A stretch of DNA of 13,733 nt. Source: Candidatus Sulfotelmatobacter sp. (GTDB lineage Bacteria > Acidobacteriota > Terriglobia > Terriglobales > Acidobacteriaceae). Location of the stretch: NCBI GenBank assembly GCA_030044775.1, contig JASICF010000501.1, positions 1 through 13,733 on the forward strand, in the 5' to 3' direction. The position numbers and the translations under genes were made by a program. This document shows, piece after piece, positions 13,713-13,733 of this stretch; position 1 is the first letter of the stretch; each line of letters opens with the position of its first letter. Below the pieces are notes generated by a model. It was not told the origin of the DNA, ran no database searches, and worked only from the letters and a program-made list of their open reading frames with translations.

Positions 13713-13733
13713 CACTCCTCCTTCGATCGCGCT

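Overview
The window is a high-GC, gene-dense piece of a Gram-negative (diderm) chromosome. A lipopolysaccharide-transport permease, a Spy/CpxP-type periplasmic protein and a lipoprotein all imply an outer membrane. The mix of a fused LptF-LptG permease, a lipoprotein beta-propeller, a GH57 enzyme beside a short glgB, and a VirB10-like glycine-zipper exported protein suggests Acidobacteriota. This taxonomic call is an inference from gene content. No phage, transposase, CRISPR, rRNA or tRNA was seen.

Layout. (1) 1-1545, minus strand: a Spy/CpxP-like periplasmic protein, then a 49-residue membrane protein with a very good ribosome binding site, then the N-terminal part of an ABC exporter that runs off the left edge. 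(2) 1546-1762: a divergent control region. It holds a TATAAT -10 box for the Spy-like gene and three boxes of the form GTAAA-N5/6-GTCAA, two of which form a near-perfect inverted pair. (3) 1763-4036, plus strand: an OmpR-family response regulator and a histidine kinase, both strongly CpxR/CpxA-like. A hairpin and a short direct repeat lie between them. (4) 4302-5519, plus: a lipoprotein beta-propeller. (5) 5568-7892, minus: one protein containing LptF and LptG end to end. (6) 8051-8694, plus: an AbrB-type antitoxin and PIN-domain toxin pair with overlapping ends. (7) 8702-10621, minus: glycogen branching enzyme GlgB. It is head to head with (8) 10715-12991, plus: a GH57 alpha-glucan enzyme. 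(9) 13083-13712, minus: a VirB10-like exported glycine-zipper protein, followed by a Rho-independent terminator.

How they work together. The left third looks like a self-contained envelope-stress circuit on the Cpx plan. The sensor kinase and regulator diverge from a Spy/CpxP-type gene, and the shared region carries sites resembling the enterobacterial CpxR box. If those sites are real, the small membrane protein and the ABC exporter downstream of the Spy-like gene would be in the same regulon. The LptFG fusion supplies the inner-membrane part of the LPS export machine. The glgB/GH57 pair handles branched alpha-glucan (glycogen) and may share a divergent promoter region.

The most notable observations are the inverted Cpx-box-like pair at 1669-1735, the unannotated-looking 49-residue membrane gene at 797-946, the LptF-LptG fusion, and the hairpin/direct-repeat structure before the kinase start.
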